From Fremontodendron californicum (Eukaryota > Streptophyta > Magnoliopsida > Malvales > Malvaceae), in the NCBI GenBank assembly GCA_030761205.1, contig JAULJL010000004.1:23347172-23411171 (forward strand): a stretch of DNA of 64,000 nt, in the 5' to 3' direction. Position 1 is the stretch's first letter, and each line of letters starts with the position of its first letter. The notes beneath the pieces are model-generated. The model was given only the letters and a program-made list of their open reading frames with translations. It ran no database searches and was not told where the DNA came from. Of this stretch, positions 60,667 to 64,000 are shown piece by piece. Position numbers and translations under genes: made by a program.

Positions 60667-61090
60667 CTTTAAATTCAATTCTGACTCCACTGTCCAGTTT
60701 TAATCCATGATTTTTTACCCTATTTCTAAAAATTCCAAAAATTCTGAAAATATTACTGGAGACTCAGGACATGTAAAACTACACGATAAAAAATCGGCTT
60801 AATTTTCTGATCAAAAATGAATTCCCAGAAAAATCAGAGATGTACGAGTTTTTGGAGGAGAAAAAACTGCTTTGTTTTTCTTTAAATTCAATTCTGACTC
60901 CACTGTCCAGTTTTAATCCACGATTTTTTACCCTATTTCTAAAAATTCCAAAAATTCTGAAAAACTTACTGGAGACTCAGGACATGTAAAACTACACGAT
61001 AAAAAATCGGCTTAATTTTCTGATCAAAGATGAATTCCCAGAAAAATCAGAGATGTACGAGTTTTTGGAGGAGAAAAAAACTGCTTTGCC
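60667..61090. repeat. 213-bp tandem duplication in the C LTR
   Basis: AAATTCAATTCTGACTCCAC begins at 60671 and again at 60884, and similarity runs through GAGTTTTTGGAGGAGAAAAA in both copies with few differences. Neither A nor B has it, so it is a recent private duplication. Confidence 0.88.
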
Positions 61091-62384
61091 AGCACATTTT
61101 TTTGTCTTTGATAAAATCATTTAAAAATCAAAGTAAAAATATTTGAAACTCATAAAATGACTTGAAAGCAGTAGCTAGGACTTTTTGAAAGTTAGATAAA
61201 AAATGACTAAGTAAAAAAAATCACAAAGGTAGAATAATCAACTTGACAAACTTAATTTTCCACAAGTGTGCTCAAGAGAGCATGACTTTGAACCATTAAT
61301 TGGCTCAAGTCATTATTCAAGTGGCATGAACATGAAATGCATGAAACAATGCAGCAAACATAATGCATGAAATGCATGGATCTAAACCTAAATGTAAGGA
61401 AAATGCATGACATAAATAATATGGCCTAGACCTAACATGAACTTGCATGGCATTTAATGTAACCTAGACCTAAGACATGCATGGCATTTTCACAAACACA
61501 AGGCATGCTTAATTCAAAAATCCAACCAAATATCATGCAAATGCAAAAACCTAACAACTAGCATGACAAAAAATACAACACACAATGCAAAACACATGGA
61601 GTAGCCAAATGGCCCCAAGCTCCAACAAGCATGGCATTTTCACAAACACTTGGTATGCTAGCATGAAAAACTAAGTCATAACACAAAAATCACACAAGCA
61701 TTTTCACAAACACCTAATATACCAAATCTAAAACATGCTCACTAAGATATAAAACAAGAATCATGCAAAGAATCACACAAGCATTTTCACAAACACTTAA
61801 TATGCTAACTCTAAAACATGCTCAAATTTAAACAACATGAAAACAGAAAATTAAAAATGCAAAAACATGATATATAAGACATAAATGGCAACAAAGAAAG
61901 CAACCAAATTAAATATAACTTAAGAACATGAAATAACATAACACTTAAAACATCAAAAACAAAGAAAATAGCATAAACAATATGGTAAAATGAATTGAAA
62001 CAACAACTTAAAATAAATAATGTAGGCCATTTGGCCATGGTGAGTTTATTGTAAAAACAAAATGTAAAAAAAAATATATACTTAAGAAAGGAAATGAAGG
62101 AAGAACAAGAAACATTATTTTAAAATGAAAACTCATCAAGTAGAGATTAAAATAGCAAAAAACAAGAATAGAAAATGAAAGTGCAAGAGTTGGTGCTCAA
62201 GAGCAACCTCAAGAAGCTAATATTTCAAGCTTTTCTCTTCAAACTTTCCTTTATTTCTAAACTTTTCTTTTTTTGCTCTCAACCAAGAAGATAAAAACTA
62301 AGAAAAACTAAGAGAAATCAGCCAAAATGGAAAAGAAGAAACCAAAATCTGCCTCCTCCCCTAGGGGCTAGCCTTAATGCATGG

Positions 62385-62391
62385 TTATATA
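62385..62391 (-). promoter_or_regulatory. Candidate TATA box in the C LTR
   Basis: Minus strand GGCTATATAACCATGC. It lies upstream of the purine-rich stretch on the coding strand, but the corresponding A sequence lacks it, so the call is tentative. Confidence 0.35.
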
Positions 62392-63870
62392 GCCTCCAAG
62401 ATGTTGTCATTTTTGTGTAACCTAATTTCCATCAAATGGCCAATAATTCAAGATGAAAAGTCATGAAATTACCACCTTTAGATTAGCATCTCAGCCCTCT
62501 CAAATTACAGCTATGCAAAAATAATGTTGACATCTTTCTTAACCTATGTGGTTTAATCACCATGGCTTGATCAAAGAGAATGGTTAACTAACTCTTGATT
62601 TTTAACCACTTGATTAAAAAAAAAATTAGAAGCTTCCTCCTTTCTTTGGGCTTGGGCATGCCAGCACTTCTCTTTTCCAGCCCAACTCTGATTTTTTTGA
62701 AGGGCCAAAAAAGCCCTTTTCGGTTGCTTGGGTGAAATGACCATTTTGCCCCCCGGATGCAAATAAATATCAAACGGACTCCAAATTCAATTTTTCTTTT
62801 TTTAATACTTCCAAAATAATAAAATATTGAGTTCTGGAAGTTTTCAAAATTATCCGAGTCCGTTTGCTATTTATTTGGATTTTTTCTTCCCAAAAATGCC
62901 CTTTTATGCCCCTACATTTTACCATTTTTTAAACGAGCTCCAAATCAATATTTTTCTTCACCAATCTCTTCAAAATAATTAAAAAGTGTGATCTGGAAGT
63001 TTTCATAATTTTTGGAGCTCATTTGGTATTTTTTTGGGATTTATCGGCTTGAATTACTGCATAGGAGGCCCGGGATTTGGCCACTTTGCAAACGAACTCG
63101 GAATCAAGATTTTCTTTCTCCAATCTCTTTCAAATGATTTAAGAATGAGATTGACAAATTTTCCATAATTTTCGGAGTCCATTTGCTATTTTTCCCAAAT
63201 TTTTCCAATTTTACCCTTTAACCTCCGAAACCCGGTTTTGCTCAAAACAAGTCCGATTTTCAGATTTTCTTCAATCTGAGCCTTGGGCCATCCTTTTTAA
63301 TCATTCCTCATCCATTGGGGGCTTTGGTCTTACCAAGTCGGGCCATTTCTGTGATTCTTCCCGATTTCACCGAAATCCACTAAAAACCCTAATTCTCGGT
63401 TTTCTCCCGGATTGACTTTTTTTCGGTTTTTCTTGCAAGTGACTTCTCCATTACCCGTAGTCAGTGCTTATCTTTCATTTGGAACCTTCAATTTCGACCA
63501 GTTTGATCGTTTAAGCACTTTTCCCCAAATTTCTCGGATTAGGGTTTCCTTTCTACTGAATCTCCAAATCCCAACTTCCGAACTCCATATCTTTCAATGT
63601 AGACTTCGGATTATCAAAATTCTTTCGCCATTTTTCAATTGAACTTAAAATCTTGATTTTGAAAGTGGGTTGACTTTTTCAGTAGTTGACTTTCTGGGGT
63701 TGACTTTTTGGGGTTGACTTTTTTTCAAGTTTGACTTTTTGTGCTCGCCCTCTTAAACTAAGTCTCGGAGTACCACCTGCAGGATGAAAACATTCTTTTT
63801 ACACTTGGGAACATCAATATGGGAAGAAAACATACCTGTTTAGTGGTCCGGACAAAATTAGGTGTCTACA

Positions 63871-63885
63871 GCTGCCCCTCTTTGG
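63871..63885 (-). promoter_or_regulatory. Polypurine tract of element C
   Basis: Minus-strand CCAAAGAGGGGCAGC directly before the LTR. It is probably the least mutated of the three, as its G run is unbroken. Confidence 0.85.
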
Positions 63886-64000
63886 CTATTGCTGAGAATC
63901 AGGAATCAGGCAAAGATAAACCGACACTAATTTTGTACGGTCAGTGACATCACATGTGAAGGAAAGGGAAAGGGGTTTCTTTTTCATTTTAATTTTTTTC

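Larger units (their letters stand above)
59453..63870 (-). repeat. 3' LTR of element C
   Basis: 4418 bp. It contains a 213-bp tandem duplication (60671 onward), repeated GCATTTTCACAAACAC units (about 61450-61800), the U3 159-bp repeats (about 63010-63190, fewer than in A), five TTGACT motifs (63670, 63686, 63700, 63714, 63731) and the telobox pair (63384, 63540). No gene. Confidence 0.92.
59453..64000 (-). mobile_element. Ogre/Tat-type element, copy C (3' LTR and start of internal region only)
   Basis: LTR at 59453-63870 (TGTCGCAACC to GGTGTCTACA), followed by a PPT and 115 bp homologous to positions 38-160 of A. The orientation is minus, so gag and pol lie to the right of the window. The outline matches element A's LTR type. 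Confidence 0.88.

Overview
The window is repeat-dominated nuclear DNA of a flowering plant, most likely a eudicot. It holds no host gene that I can support. Nearly every base belongs to a Ty3/gypsy LTR retrotransposon: three copies (A, B and C, all coding on the minus strand) plus one plus-strand solo LTR of a giant Tat/Ogre-type family, and a young Athila-type element nested inside copy A. Species cannot be read from the sequence. The Ogre ORF1 resembles proteins I associate with Malvales and other woody eudicots, but that is only an impression.

Layout. 1-25511 is element A: a 22-bp stub of its 3' LTR, an internal region at 23-12687, and a 5' LTR at 12688-25511 split by the Athila element (15965-23922, TSD ATCAA). 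25512-25874 and 31560-33800 are the two halves of an old decayed sequence, possibly Copia-like, separated by the solo LTR at 25875-31559. 33801-59136 is element B, 25.3 kb with TSD ATGTC and a complete but decayed domain set. 59137-59452 continues the old sequence. 59453-63870 is the 3' LTR of element C, whose internal region starts at 63871 and leaves the window.

Ogre-type organisation, read on the minus strand: 5' LTR (TGTAGACACC...GGTTGCGACA), a PBS complementary to tRNA-Arg, a leader, ORF1 of unknown function with a coiled-coil C-terminus, gag, protease, a G-patch-like stretch, a candidate intron acceptor, RT, RNase H, a second archaeal-type RNase H, integrase, a 3' non-coding region rich in minisatellites, PPT, and 3' LTR. 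In A and B the genes are broken by frameshifts and by stop codons mostly of the C-to-T or G-to-A kind, so neither looks autonomous. Together they define the family's consensus because they are mostly broken at different places.

The Athila-type element is young: its two 1498-bp LTRs differ at about ten sites by my count. It keeps one uninterrupted 958-codon frame in which gag and protease are fused in frame to the integrase C-terminus across a deletion of RT, RNase H and the integrase core. That makes it a candidate non-autonomous, gag-encoding element.

Other notable points: a GC-richer insert of about 770 bp of organelle-like DNA, including a plastid 23S rRNA fragment, in only one LTR of element B; a 72-bp (24-codon) minisatellite with a 288-bp higher-order repeat; clusters of W-box cores and opposed telobox motifs in the Ogre U3; and 159-bp frame-preserving tandem repeats in U3.
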